From positions 95,406 through 159,405 of the forward strand of contig QPMI01000209.1 of assembly GCA_004431415.1 (NCBI GenBank): a stretch of DNA of 64,000 nt, read 5' to 3'. A program made the translations under genes and the position numbers. This document shows, in pieces, positions 34,001-44,702 of this stretch (positions within the stretch are counted from its first letter, which is position 1; each line of letters begins with the position of its first letter). The notes under the pieces were generated by a model. The model saw nothing but the letters and a program-made list of their open reading frames with translations. It ran no database searches and had not been told where the DNA came from. The stretch comes from Cyanophora paradoxa. Taxonomy: Eukaryota; Glaucocystophyceae; Cyanophorales; Cyanophoraceae.

Positions 34001-37000
34001 GCTTGACCGATCGGTTCGATCTTGCAGGCTTGCGATCAGAACATTTGGGCTGGAGACTCTGCGTTGTGTTCGTTCATTCCGCGTCTGGTGCGCCAAACAG
34101 TGTTCGGCCAAATCAAACACAATTATCTTCGAATCTTCGAATGAATTCGAAATTAAATCGTCAGACAGTATTCAAATAAAATAGGGTGGATTTATATGAA
34201 CTATCGATCGCGCGACTTCGAATGAAATTGAATCGCATGTCCGTCGGCTAAGTGAGCATTTGCAGGGCTCGGAGGTAATCTGGGCTCTGCTGGACGACGT
34301 AATCGCGCTTCCCTTTGCGAGCGTCAAGGCTTCTAGCTTCATGACTGGTTACGCGACGGGGGGCAACATAACTTTCGATACGACCGCCTTCCCCATGGCC
34401 GACCACACGGGCACGGGTGGCGTTGAGTTCCGGTCTAGGTCTGCTACGGAACAGCTGCTAACCACAGGATATACTGTCGTGCAAGGTGCTGCGAATTGTT
34501 TGAGCGGCTCTCTTTCGCTTCTTTTCGTATACGTAGCTTACCCGTGTCACATACGCGTGCGCTAGATGTGCCGATCAACATGGACGATGGGTGCTCGCTG
34601 GTTTGTCCAAACACGCAACAGACGGCGCTAGTTCCCTTCAACTGCACCTTCGTTCCCAAGCGCGCCGGCTTCGTCATCTACGGCCTCGCCGACAACGTGA
34701 CCGCCAACGCAACGAACGCCGACGCGGTCGTCTTTGAGCCCGCCGGCTCCCTCGCGACCCAATTCACCATCACCGTCACGGCGTGGGCAACGCCCGTGAC
34801 GAACGGCAGCAGCGCGATCCGCGTGCTCGCGTGGCTCCCGGGGATGGAGACGCAGCTCGCGGAGGCCGGCAGCGCGATCGTGTACATTGCCGACGAGAGC
34901 AGCAGCCTCGCGTGCGGCGTCGCGCAGCTCATCCTGACGGCCGTCGTCGACTGCACGCTGACGCCGCGGCGACTGGGCGAGCTCGTGTGGGCGGACGCGG
35001 CGACCATCGGGTTCAGCGGCGACGGGGCGCTGTCGCCGGTGGCGGGGTCGCTGCAGCCGGGGGCGGGGCCGGCGCAGTCGTTTGTGTTCCAGATGATTGC
35101 AGAGCCCGGGCGGCTGCTGACGGGCCCGTCCGTTGCGATGGCGTTGTCGGTTTCGGCTTCGATTGCAAACGCAAGCGTTTTAGTGTATGGACCTCCCGAC
35201 AACTCAAGCTCTCTCGTGCGGTCATTTTTTCTCGTGCGATCATGCACGTGCTCATACATCGTACAGACGTGCCCCGATCGTGTGTGGGCAGGTCAGCTTG
35301 CTGATTGCCTGTTTATTCCGCGCTTGGTGCGCATGCGCTTTCGTTCTTCAATTTGTTGGCTTTATATTTTAAAGAAAAGCGTCGGGGCAGTTTATTATTC
35401 CAAAAGCTGATTTGCTGACGCTGATGCGTCGTCCTAGAATGAGTTCAACATCTGGGCTCGTCTTGATGACACGGCTGTATCTCTTCACAACTTAGTCCTG
35501 GGCGCTGCTTTTCCAGCAAGCCTCACGGGCTACGTCCCAATGCTCGGCTACGCCACATCTGGTCAATTGATTGTAAACACGACGGCCGAGCCATCTGCAG
35601 TATTTACTGGCCCTGGCCTCGTTGAAGTCGTACTGCAAAGCAGCCCGGGGAATCCGCTTGTTGTGCTTGCTTCGGCATCAATCCACGTCATGGGTTCGTT
35701 TGATTTGGCTGCATTCACCTTTCTTATTTCATCCTTACGCTGTAATCATGCGCTGTACGTGTTCGGCCTATCCAGACATTCCACAGAATGCGACGGACAA
35801 GTCGACGCTCTCGTGCCCCTCGCACCAGCTTCCAGCCTTGGTTCCCTTCAACTGCACCTTCGTTCCCAAGCGTGCCGGCTTCGTCATCTACGGCCTCGCC
35901 GACAACGTGACCGCCAACTCAACGAACGCCGACGCGGTCTTCTTTGAGCCCGCCGGCTCCCTCGCGACCCAGTTCACCATCACCGTCACGGCGTGGGCAA
36001 CGCCCGTGACGAACGGCAGCAGCGCGATCCGCGTGCTCGCGTGGCTCCCGGGGATGGAGACGCAGCTCGCGGAGGCCGGCAGCGCGATCGTGTACATTGC
36101 CGACGAGAGCAGCAGCCTCGCGTGCGGCGTCGCGCAGCTCATCCTGACGGCCGTCGTCGACTGCACGCTGACGCCGCGGCGACTGGGCGAGCTCGTGTGG
36201 GCGGACGCGGCGACCATCGGGTTCATCGGCGACGGGGCGCTGTCGCCGGTGGCGGGGTCGCTGCAGCCGGGGGCGGGGCCGGCGCAGTCGTTTGTGTTCC
36301 AGATGATTGCAGAGCCCGGGCGGCTGCTGACGGGCCCTTCGGTGGCAGTCGCGCTGTCAAGTAACGAATCCATCGCCAACTTTTCGATCACCGTGTATGG
36401 CGATCCGGACGCGACTAGCTCTCTGGTGCATCTGCGTGTCCCGCTCAAGAACTTATCAATGCTCACCCTTATACAGATTTGTTCTTCGGAGCCCGTGTGG
36501 GCTTCGAATTTCACAGCCTGCACGCTGATCCCTCGCCTGGTGCGCACGTACTGTTCCTGTGCATATGCCAGATCAACGAGCTGAGTCGGGGTCATCCGCA
36601 GGCCTCTCAGCGCATCTTTGTTCTGATGGATGATCTCTTCGTTTCTTGGGGGGGCAGCGTCCTCCAGGTGGAATCGCCGAGCGGGATTCTCCCTGAGCCC
36701 GTGTTTTCCGTCTCCACGTATTCGTTCCCAACGTCGAGATGTGAGTGCAAATAAAATTGTCGTCGTGTCGGGGCACTCAACCGTGACCTGATCGGAACGC
36801 AGACACTGGGCCCGGCGAGGTCACGGTGGCCTTCCGGGCAAACGCGTCCGATGTTGTCGCATCTGCCTCGATAACAGTAATCGGTGCTCTCGAGTGACGC
36901 CGCGCGTCCGGGATCCCCTAAACTGACTGATCGCTGACGATGTTCATTTCGGGAAATGGTTAGATTTGCCGCGCGACAGCTCGTCTAGCCTCGTCTGCTC

Positions 37001-40000
37001 CGCGTTCAGCATCGTCGGCGGCCAATCTGTGAGCGCTTGAGCTCCGACCTGCTTGTTGATCGCCAGCCTGCGGCTTGACCGTGACACGCGCAGATCAACT
37101 GCACCTTCAGCCCTGCGCAGATGGGCGTGCCTCTAGTTGCGCCCCTCGCGAACATGTCCGTCGTCATTCGCGGAGTGCCAGGCTCAGCCTCCTGGATGCC
37201 CGACGCGCCCGCGATCGGAGACCTCTTCCTCATTTCACACACGGCGCCGATGCTCGTCACGGGCGGCTACATGCTCGCCGTGTACTCGACGGGGTTCAAT
37301 GGCACCGTCTTCGAGGACGCCGCGTCAACGGAGCTCTACGTGACGAACTCGGTCACGGAAGACGTGCATCCGAGCATTGGCTCAATGACGGGCGGCACGC
37401 GCGTGACTCTCACCGGAACGGCCCTACCTTTGAACACCGGCGCGATCATCGAAGCACGCGTCTGCGGCTCACCTGCCACAGTCCTGTCTCTGTGCGGGTT
37501 TTCTCCGCCTACATCTGTTCCATCTCTATCTCACTGTTAGCGCATAGGACTACGACGGAAGCGATTATTCTCACGCCCTCAGCCCCTGGCTATGTCGCTC
37601 CAAGCAAGCTTCCGGCCGCGGCTCCCTCGAACTCAAGTGCGACTGCGTCTGCCGCGAATGGAACAGCGGACGCTTCGAATGTCACTTCATCCACTTCAAA
37701 CGTCACTTCAGCCGCTTCGAATTCGAACGTCACTTCAGAAACTCTGAATTCGACTGCCGCTGCAGCATCAAATGCCACTGCTACGCAGCGTCGACGCGTT
37801 TATCAAATCGAGATCAACGTCAACGAGACGACGACGAATAGCACCGCGCCCCCGGGCCCGGTTTCTACTTTCTCAAACGACACAGCAGCGCCAGCGCACA
37901 ACGTGTCCGCACCTGCTACGAACGGCACCGCAACCGCGGGCAACGACACGATGCCGGCCCCCCAGCCCGTCGGCCTCACTTTCTGCGACATCGAATTTTC
38001 CGTCGGGGGCGTTCTGTCCGGCGTCTGGCCCTCGAGTTTCAGGTCCGGTTTCCGCTGATTTATCGCATTCAAGATCTAGACTTCATACTGACAATCCATC
38101 AGGTACAACAATCCGCCGGTCGCTTACATCGAGCCTCTTCCTTCGCGCGTGGCGCTGCCCATTGCGAGCCTGCCGCTGAGCGCATTTCTCTCCTTCGGTA
38201 AGCAGCGCTTGCGCAAATCGTGTCGTTCCGCCGACGGTGAGGTGTTTGCGTGCGCCACCGGTCAGATCCCGACATTGTGGCCCAGCGCGGCGCGCCGGCA
38301 CCTTCGGAGGGCCTCTTCTTTGCGTGGAGCGTCGTCGGCCCCGGCCCCGCGCACTTCGGGAACGACTCGCTGGCGAACGTGACGGTCGCGAACCTCACCG
38401 CTCCCGGCATGTACACGTTCACCGTTGATGTAATGGACGAGGACGGGGGAGAACTCGCGAGCGCATCGGTGACGACGGAAGTCGTTCTCCTCCCCGGTGC
38501 GCAAGCTAAAGCCATTTATCAGTTTACTTGCTCAATTAGCTTCGCAATCTCGAAGTGTTGACGCGCGCGTTTGCTGCGCACGCGCGCGGGCGCAGTCCTC
38601 GTGACCACCTTGAGAATCGACACGGCCTTCGACGCGTTCCAGCTCAAATACGCGGAGCCCGCGTACAAGGCGTCCGTGCGGGGCTCGCTTGCAAAAGCAT
38701 ACGGAGTCTCCGATGGGTGCGCGCACCGAGAAAAATTTTTTTCGCTCCTCCCGATAATTTGAGAACTCGGCTAAAAGTCGGGCCCCGCTCGCGCTATCTT
38801 TGCAGACGCATCGCTGGGTTGAGCGCGAAGGCCGGATCCGTGATAATGAGTGTCAACATCACCGCGACAAGTCTCGCCGAGGCGGATTCTCTGCAGCAGA
38901 TAGCGCAGGGCTTTGCCGTGCAGCCGCTTGCGGACGTGCTGCAGGTTCCTGCGAGCAGCATCGTCCAGACGAATGCCAGCATCCTCAATCGCGGTGAAAA
39001 CACGCCGCCGATGCCTATTCTCAACGGGCCAAAGGATATTGAAGTCAACGGATCTACTTTCTGGGCCCGTGCGTGCTTCATTTGTTCTTTTTCATTGGGG
39101 GCGCTTTATGGTTTCGAAATTCGAATTCCTCGTGAGCTCACATCCACGTGCACGTCCGCAGTGTTCGACGGGCGCCAGAGCAGTGATGTTGACGGATCTG
39201 TACAGACGTATGTCTGGAACTTGATTCCGGATCCCGGCTGTCCTCTCACACAGTGCGTGCTTCTAGATCTAGTACCTAGGCCTGGAGTATATGCGATATT
39301 TGACATCGACTAAATACGTGTGCAGGGCGGATCTGGACACTTCTGTGCCTGGGTTCTGCAATGTGACAGCGAAGAAGCAAGGCTTCTGTCAGGTTCGCTT
39401 GGCGGCCGCCGCTATCGGCGAGAAGGGAAGTTGCATGGCGGATCGTGATGCGTTTTCCTGCAGATCGAATTCAACGTGGAGGACGCGGACCTGACCACGT
39501 CCACGGAGCCGGTCACCATCAACCTCGTCATGAACCCGCGGCAGAACCTCCCGCCTGTCATCTTCGGCACCCGGAAGATCAAGGGCCGTCTCGAGTCAAA
39601 AATGACGTCGACGTCGCTCAGACTTGAGCCGCGCATCGCCGACCAAGACGAGGACGGTGCGAGGACCGCGTTCCCCGACCCACGGGATGTTTCCTCGCTG
39701 ACTTCAAAATATACACGCAGGCTCCATCGCGTCCGTGAGATGGGAGCAAGTGTTTGGGCCTGGCAACGCAACCCTGAAGTCCAGTGGCCAGACCGCGGTC
39801 GAGGTGATTCCCATCCTCGGCCGCACGTCCCCCGGAATGTTTCGCGTTCTGACGCGGAGCGCGCCGTCCTCAGATCTCGGGGCTGACAGCGGGCAAGTGG
39901 CGGTTCCGCGTCCTCGCGACGGACAACGGCGTTATGGGAGTTCTTCCTCCTATGACCTCCAAGGCCGACTTTGATGTCGAGGGTGCGGGAGTTTGCGGCG

Positions 40001-43000
40001 GTCGCTTGCTGTGTTAATATTTGTACATGACTTTGGGGTGTCGAGTGCTTGACATTGCGCACGCACAGTCGTCGCGACGAACGTGGTGGACTCGGTGGAC
40101 CCGGAGACAGCAAAGGCTGCCGGCCAGGCTGTGAGTGCAATCGCGACGGGCAAAGTACAAGCGGGGGCTAATCGTAGCTTGCGCCCCTCAGATTGCGACC
40201 GCCGTGGCTTCCACTGTCGCTGCCAGCGTTGCAGTCGCGGTCGCTGGAAGCGTCGCGGGAGCAGTGGCAGGCGCAACTGCCAGTGCCGCAGCCGCGGCCG
40301 CTGGAGCCGCCGCTGGGTCCGCTGGCGCTGCCAGCGCAGCGAGCGGCGCTGCAAGTGGCGCGGCCGGTGGCGCGGCGGGAGGCGCGGCGGGCGGGGGCGG
40401 AGCTGCGGGCGGAGCCGGCGGCGCCGGTGCCGCGGGCGGCGGAGGGGCCGACGCGCCGAGCCCGAAGGTCGAAGGGGACACGAACACGGGCACGACGGTG
40501 CGCGGAGCGCCACCGCTCTCATTCTACACGCAAATGAATTTAATTTTCGCCTTTCTGCGGCAGACCCTCATCAATCAGACGCAAAAGATTGCGGTCATTG
40601 GGGGTATTGCCGGCGACAACGTCCCCGAGTCCTACAAAGCGATGTCGAGCTCCCTCGGCACTTTCATGCTCCAGGTTCGCGTTGTTTTGAGTCACAGCAG
40701 AGTAAGTTCAGCTTCGCTGCTGACATCCTCCGTAGTTCAATGTCGTCCCTATGGACGGCGCAGGCAGCGGAGCGGCTTCCGGTCCCACCCCGACGTGAGT
40801 CTTGCTTCACGCCCTTGCGTTCTCCTTTAATTTGATCGGCTCCCCCGTGTCGTTGCAGGCCGTCGGCGCGCCCGACTGCTCGCAAGATGCTCCAGGCTGC
40901 GGCGACAGCGGCGACGATGAGCGCGAGCGAGACGGCGCGGAAGGCCTTCCACAGCGCGATGCTGTACGGCTTCGGGATCCTGGCGATCGTGACCGTCGTG
41001 CACCTGCTGCTCCACGTTCTCCTGGTCCGCGTGCTCAAGAAGCTCCCAAAGCTCCCCGGCAAGCTCGGTGCGCGCTCTTTCTGCTTACCGACAACCCGCG
41101 CAATTGCAATTGCAGGTGCTGACCCGTTCCCACCGCAGCCTTCCCGTTCCCCGAGCTGGCGGTGCTCATGTGCCTGTACCAGCCGATGGCGCTGGCGTCC
41201 GCGGCGTACCTGCCGCTGGCGCCGCCGGACGTCCAGGCGGGCATCTTCATATTCCTGGTGCGCCGCACTGAGACGATGTCGCGCGTTTTTAGCGCTCGCT
41301 CGACGGCCGCCGTCGCAGATTTTCGGATGCGTGCTTGTGCCGGTCCTGTTCCTCTGCGTGCTTATATACCGCATCCGCCACGACCGCCTCCTCATCTACG
41401 AGCCGTTCGAGCCGCTCTTCCAGGTTCCCCTCCGCCTGCTTTCCGGTCGATGCGTCTCCTTGCTGCTGACAGCCGGGCGCCCCGGCCGCGGGCAGACTTT
41501 CACGGGGTCGCGCGCGCCGGCCGTCTTCTGGGACGAGCTGCGGGAGGAGCAGCGGGAGCGGGTCGAGATGGGCGCGTACCGCCGCCCGGGCCAGCGCGCG
41601 TTCGGCTCCAGCCTGCCCCTGGCGCCCGACGAGGAGCCGCACGCGAGGCGGAGCGCGGACGGGAGCGAGTCGACGACGACGGCGGCGCAGTCCGAGCGGA
41701 CGGACGCGCTGCTCGAGGAGCTCGACGACGCCGGCTTCGACTCGGACGGCCGCGCCCGCCGCACGACCGCCGCCAGCCGCATCCGCATGCGCCTCCGCCG
41801 CGCCGTCGCGCAGTTCGCCTTCCGCGTCGGCAACGCCGTCGACTTCTTTTTCGACAAGGTTCCTTCGTTTGCATAGTCTTTATAATTAATTACAGTCCCG
41901 CATTCACATGCGGATCCGGTGGCGAATGATGTCGCACGCAGCTGGAGAGGATCATGTTCCGGGGGACGTGGGTGGTCAACGACCGCGAGCACGGGCGACG
42001 CGCCCAGGATTTCGCCGACGGCTGGAGCGTGCGCGCGTCCTATTCCTCGCGATTTCGAGCTGACGCGGTGCCGCGAGCAGCTTCTGTACTCGGACTTCAC
42101 GGACAAGCAAATGGCCTTCTTGACGAGCGTTCTGTCCCTCGTCCGGCAGCTGCTCAGCGTCCTCATCGTCGGCATCATGTCCGCCCAGCACGCGCAGCGC
42201 AGCTCGGGCGAGGCCCCCAACGGCGACAACGTCGTCAGCAGCGCGCTCGCCACGGTCGGCGAGTCGTTCACGCCCATGCTCCAAGTGACGCTGCTTTTGG
42301 GGATCAACATCTTCACGCTCGTTCTGCACATAGTCGCCCGACCCTTCCTCTGTCGCTGGTTCGCCGATTGGTGCTGCGCGTTTTCGGCGCCGGTGCGAAG
42401 GCTCACCGGTACCGCCCCTCAAAACATTCAGGGTCGGCATCGTGGAGGCGATTACCCTCCTGGAGGAGACGATCATGATGCTCGCCATCCTGCAGGTGGA
42501 CCTCGGCTGGGGCTGGGATGCCGGTGAGTTTTTCTGGGCTCTTCGGAGGATCGCGGCGCGCGGCCGTCGCTCACAATCACCCGCGCGCCCGCGAGCAGGC
42601 GCGATCATGTTCCAAGTCGCGGTTATCATGAGCTTCGTGCTGGTGGCCGACAACATGCTCGGCAAGCTCCAGCTTCTCAAGGCGCTCGTGCAGAAGCGCG
42701 AGACGCTCGCGAACGGCGTGCGGTCGGCGTGCGGCGCCGTGTCGGACCTGATCACCGGCCGGGCCCGGGCGCTGCGCATCAATTGCTCCGAGTCGCGCAT
42801 TGCCCTGGAGCTCCTCGCCAGCAAGTGAGCTGTCGTCGCCGCAAGTGTAATTGGGCATTTCCGCTGAGCACGCTCGACAGGACGCGCAACGCGTGGACGG
42901 TCTTGACGGACATCGAGTGGACGCTGCGGCCAGACGCCGATCCGCCCGCTGGCGAGGCCAAGAGCAAGAAGGCGGCGCACGACAGTCAGCCAAAGCCGAC

Positions 43001-44557
43001 GAGCGCCTCGGTCGACCTGGAGTCGCCTTACAGGTCGGTTCCAAATAAAACTTTGAAACAGCGATTAATATTCGCCGGGTTTGCGCTTGACGTCGACTTG
43101 CTTACGACAGGTCGCGCTACGACTCGATGCTGCTCGGGCTCTTGCGCGCGCTCCGGCGGACGCCGGCGGCCGTGGACGGGACGACGCGGCTGCGCATCTC
43201 GGTGGCCGAGCGCGACGCCCGGGAGGGGGCGCTGCACGGCGACCTCGCCAAGGCGATCCGCGCCGTCGCGGCGCTGAAGAGGCAGAAGCGACGCGAGGAC
43301 GCCGCGCAGAAGGCCGCGGCGTCCAGGCCCCTCCTGCACTCTCTGCGCGCTCGATTCGCAAAGAAGAAGAAGGAGAAGGTGGATGACGGAGCCGAAGAGG
43401 AGCAGGCGGCGGCGCGAGCCGACGGCGCGGATGATGCGGATCCGGACCCAGCGCTGCGCCCGACAAACGCCGATCCCGACGCCAACGCCCCCAAGGCCAA
43501 AGGGGATGCGGACGGCGTTGACAGCAATCGCGAAGAGAACGCGGAGAGCGAGAAGCCCGATCGCGAGCTGAAGTGGGGCGAGGCGGAAGCCAAGCTGGGC
43601 AACGACGTCGCGCTCGACGAGCTCCTGGGCAAGCACGGCCTCTTCTCGGAAGAGGAGCGCGCGGCGGAGCTCGGGCGGCGCAAGAGCGAGCTCGCGCGCC
43701 TCGCGGAGCGCGGGCGGCTCAAGGGCGACCGGGGGCAGACGCGCAGGCTGCAGGCCGAGTGGGAGACGGCGGACAAGGAGCGGGCGCGCCGCATGCGGCA
43801 CTGGCGCGGCGTGGCGCGCGAGCTGTGGCGCTTCGAGCACGCCGAGCTGCTGGCGCCGGGGGCGCCCCGGCGGAGGGCCCCAAGTCGCCCGCCGAGGCCC
43901 ACCGCGCGCGCCGCACGCGCCGGCGCTCGCTCTCGAGCCCGGCGCTCGCGCGCGGCGCAGCCGGGGCTGTCCCCAAGGTCGACGTCGTGCTCCTCGACGA
44001 CTCGTCGCTCCCCAGCCGCAGCAGCGCCGCCGGCTCCTCGGAGCCCTCCAGCTCCCTCATCGACATGTACCCCCCTGCAGCTGGGGCGGCCCGCCGCACC
44101 GGCACCGCCACGCCCGCCAGCCCCTCCCGCTCGCCCAGGGGCCCCCCGCATCCGGCGCGCCCTTCGGGCCCCCCGCGCCCTCGCCCCTCGCCCGCCTCTC
44201 GGGCGTGCAGCACCCCGTCGCGCCCGTCTTCGACCTCTCGCCACCGCCCGCGCCCGCGCCGCCGGTGTCGGCCCCGGCTCCGGTGCCTCGGCGCTGGATC
44301 GGCCGGCGGCGGCGGCGGCGCAGGGGGCGGACGCGCGGTCGCCGCCGCTGCTGGCGGACGGCGCCGGCTCGCGCAGGGGCAGCCTCCAGCCCGACGCCGA
44401 CCCCCTCGAGGCCGCCCTCCAGCGCCTCCCGCCCCCGCCCCCGCCCCCCGCGGCGGCCCCTCGTCCACGCTGCCCCACCACCGCGTCCGCCCCGCCGCTG
44501 GCTCCTATCCAGCAAAGCGGGGCTGAGAATTTTTGTCTAGTGCAGCTGGCTCCCTAG
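25067..44557 (+). CDS. Giant surface protein 2: LamG, five-unit repeat array, IPT/TIG, REJ-like, multi-pass TM
   Basis: ATG at 25067 opens MRVFILVAVCIAWLPRYEG, a signal peptide, followed by a GTGCGC intron and a LamG-like domain. Exons then encode beta-rich modules (26.4-30.5 kb, several poorly resolved between 27.7 and 29.4 kb), a five-unit repeat array (31.0-36.9 kb), IPT/TIG (37.35-37.6 kb), an Asn-x-Ser/Thr-rich linker, PKD/REJ-like modules (38.1-40.1 kb), an Ala/Gly insert, about seven membrane helices (40.9-42.7 kb) and a charged then Pro/Ser-rich tail. The same domain order and matching juxtamembrane wording mark it as a paralogue of the gene at 7221, with extensive divergence. Its 5' half has larger, AT-richer introns. 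The tail needs frame changes near 43860, 44200 and 44290 without splice signals, so indels are likely and the true stop may be TGA 44524-44526 or TAG 44555-44557. Function as a channel-like adhesion receptor is inferred. Confidence 0.7.
25222..26335 (+). other. LamG-like domain of giant protein 2
   Basis: Three exons supply the landmarks. The first has SLAGGYIAPQPAAELDW and MQLTVELWFEF. The second has ALQWTHVAVCFLAEE, SASIYVDGTLRKTG and IGAAPFAGSLAAARAFTG. The third has GLIDEVRVWGRLLAADELSS. This is the classical LamG/pentraxin jelly-roll order. The first intron holds a long poly-C/CT tract at 25549-25600. Confidence 0.8.
26364..26405 (+). repeat. Two tandem 21-nt copies
   Basis: CAAACTCAACATCCGAATCC plus one G occurs twice head to tail. 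It lies between the LamG exon and the next exon (acceptor TTTTCTACAG near 26425), so probably in an intron. Confidence 0.8.
29417..29652 (+). other. Exon of giant gene 2 without a start codon
   Basis: A GCGCAG acceptor at 29416 is followed by an open stretch reading FYDNNQLVLNYAEATFQPDW, a Cys cluster CDCNAICC, and IQLSILGDSNPANWISNALP. It ends at a GTGAGC donor at 29653. Its composition matches the ectodomain exons around it. A short exon at about 29739-29806 (VVMNCTYVGLYGKLPIFYRF) follows. Confidence 0.6.
31014..36890 (+). repeat. Five-unit tandem exon-set repeat in giant gene 2
   Basis: Units of about 1.13-1.27 kb each hold three exons. The long alpha exon (~215 codons) starts near 31014, 32145, 33293, 34567 and 35774. 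A ~20-codon beta exon has the form C-x-x-x-x-WAG-x-x-x-x-C-x-F-x-P, as in RVWAGQLADCLFIPRL. A ~72-codon gamma exon has the form IWA.L.D......GA.F..GYA..G. Alpha exons share VPFNCTFVPKRAGFVIYG, IVYIADESSSLACGVAQL, DCTLTPRRLGELVWADAATI and LLTGPSVAMALS. Copies 4 and 5 are almost identical at DNA level over ~500 nt (34628-35130 and 35847-36340). Copy 3 joins them over about 33640-33875. Flanking exons and introns are strongly diverged. The logic (beta-sandwich with two Cys pairs, exon-bounded) parallels the R repeats of giant gene 1. Confidence 0.85.
31660..31699 (+). repeat. Two tandem 20-nt copies in an intron
   Basis: TACGTCTTGCAATTTCCTCA is followed directly by TACATCTTGCAATTTCCTCA, one mismatch, just after the GTGCGC donor of the first alpha exon. 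Confidence 0.8.
37348..37600 (+). other. IPT/TIG domain of giant protein 2
   Basis: EDVHPSIGSMTGGTRVTLTG, then IEARVCGSPATVLS, an intron, and TTTEAIILTPSAPGYV match the IPT/TIG grammar (P..G...GGT.V.I.G, Cys in the middle, closing P-x-x strand). It lies in the same place as the IPT/TIG domain of giant protein 1. Confidence 0.75.
37600..37990 (+). other. Sequon-rich Ser/Thr/Asn linker
   Basis: Repeated N-V-T-S, N-S-T, N-A-T, N-G-T and N-D-T triplets give more than a dozen potential N-glycosylation sites in about 130 residues, with an imperfect DNA repeat of TTCGAA-x-GTCACTTCA. This is a stiff, heavily glycosylated spacer between IPT/TIG and the REJ-like modules. Confidence 0.7.
38100..40135 (+). 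other. PKD/REJ-like region of giant protein 2
   Basis: Modules read LFFAWSVVGPGPAHFGN...GMYTFTVDVMDEDGG, DGRQSSDVDGSVQTYVWNLI, and ADQDEDGSIASVRWEQVFGP...GKWRFRVLATDNG. These follow the PKD/REJ grammar of D-x-D-G...W...F.V.A.D. Between the modules lies FDAFQLKYAEPAYKASVRG...LSAKAGSVIMSVNITA, matching the equivalent part of giant protein 1. It ends VVDSVDPETAKAAGQA before the Ala/Gly insert. Confidence 0.65.
40195..40470 (+). other. Silk-like Ala/Gly/Ser insert
   Basis: About 90 residues consist almost only of Ala, Gly, Val and Ser: AVASTVAASVAVAVAG, then AAAAAAGAAAGSAGAASAAS, then GAAGGAAGGGGAAGG. It lies between the REJ-like region and a segment QMNLIFAFLRQTLINQTQKI...VPESYKAMSSSLGTF. In related protist proteins a short small-residue segment precedes this part; here it is greatly expanded. 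Confidence 0.7.
40885..42830 (+). other. Multi-pass membrane region of giant protein 2
   Basis: Hydrophobic helices: about 40960-41035 (YGFGILAIVTVVHLLLHVLL), 41150-41225 (ELAVLMCLYQPMALASAAYL), 41320-41385 (IFGCVLVPVLFLCVLI), 42110-42185, 42270-42345 (VTLLLGINIFTLVLHIVA), 42440-42500 (TLLEETIMMLAILQ) and 42600-42670 (AIMFQVAVIMSFVLVADNML). A hydrophilic ~130-residue cytoplasmic loop (41490-41857) separates helices 3 and 4. The last helix is followed by an amphipathic LGKLQLLKALVQKRE stretch. Layout fits TRP/polycystin-like channels; no selectivity filter can be named. Confidence 0.6.
42882..44557 (+). other. Cytoplasmic tail of giant protein 2
   Basis: After the last helix come TRNAWTVLTDIEWTLRP, a basic/acidic coiled region (REDAAQKAAASR, LGRRKSELARLAERGR, WETADKERARRMRHWR) and then Ser/Pro tracts (VVLLDDSSLPSRSSAAGSS). 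The probable frame moves 2-1-0-2 (mod 3) at about 43860, 44200 and 44290 within G/C runs. Confidence 0.5.
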
Positions 44558-44571
44558 GCCTCTTTGCCCCT

Positions 44572-44671
44572 GCGAAAGGCTACACGCGGCGAAACCGGTT
44601 CAAGTTCACAGCGAGCTCCAACAGTTCCGACCTGGCCCCCGGGCTCCCCCCCCCCCCCGGGCCCCTGGCCC

Positions 44672-44702
<31 letters not shown>

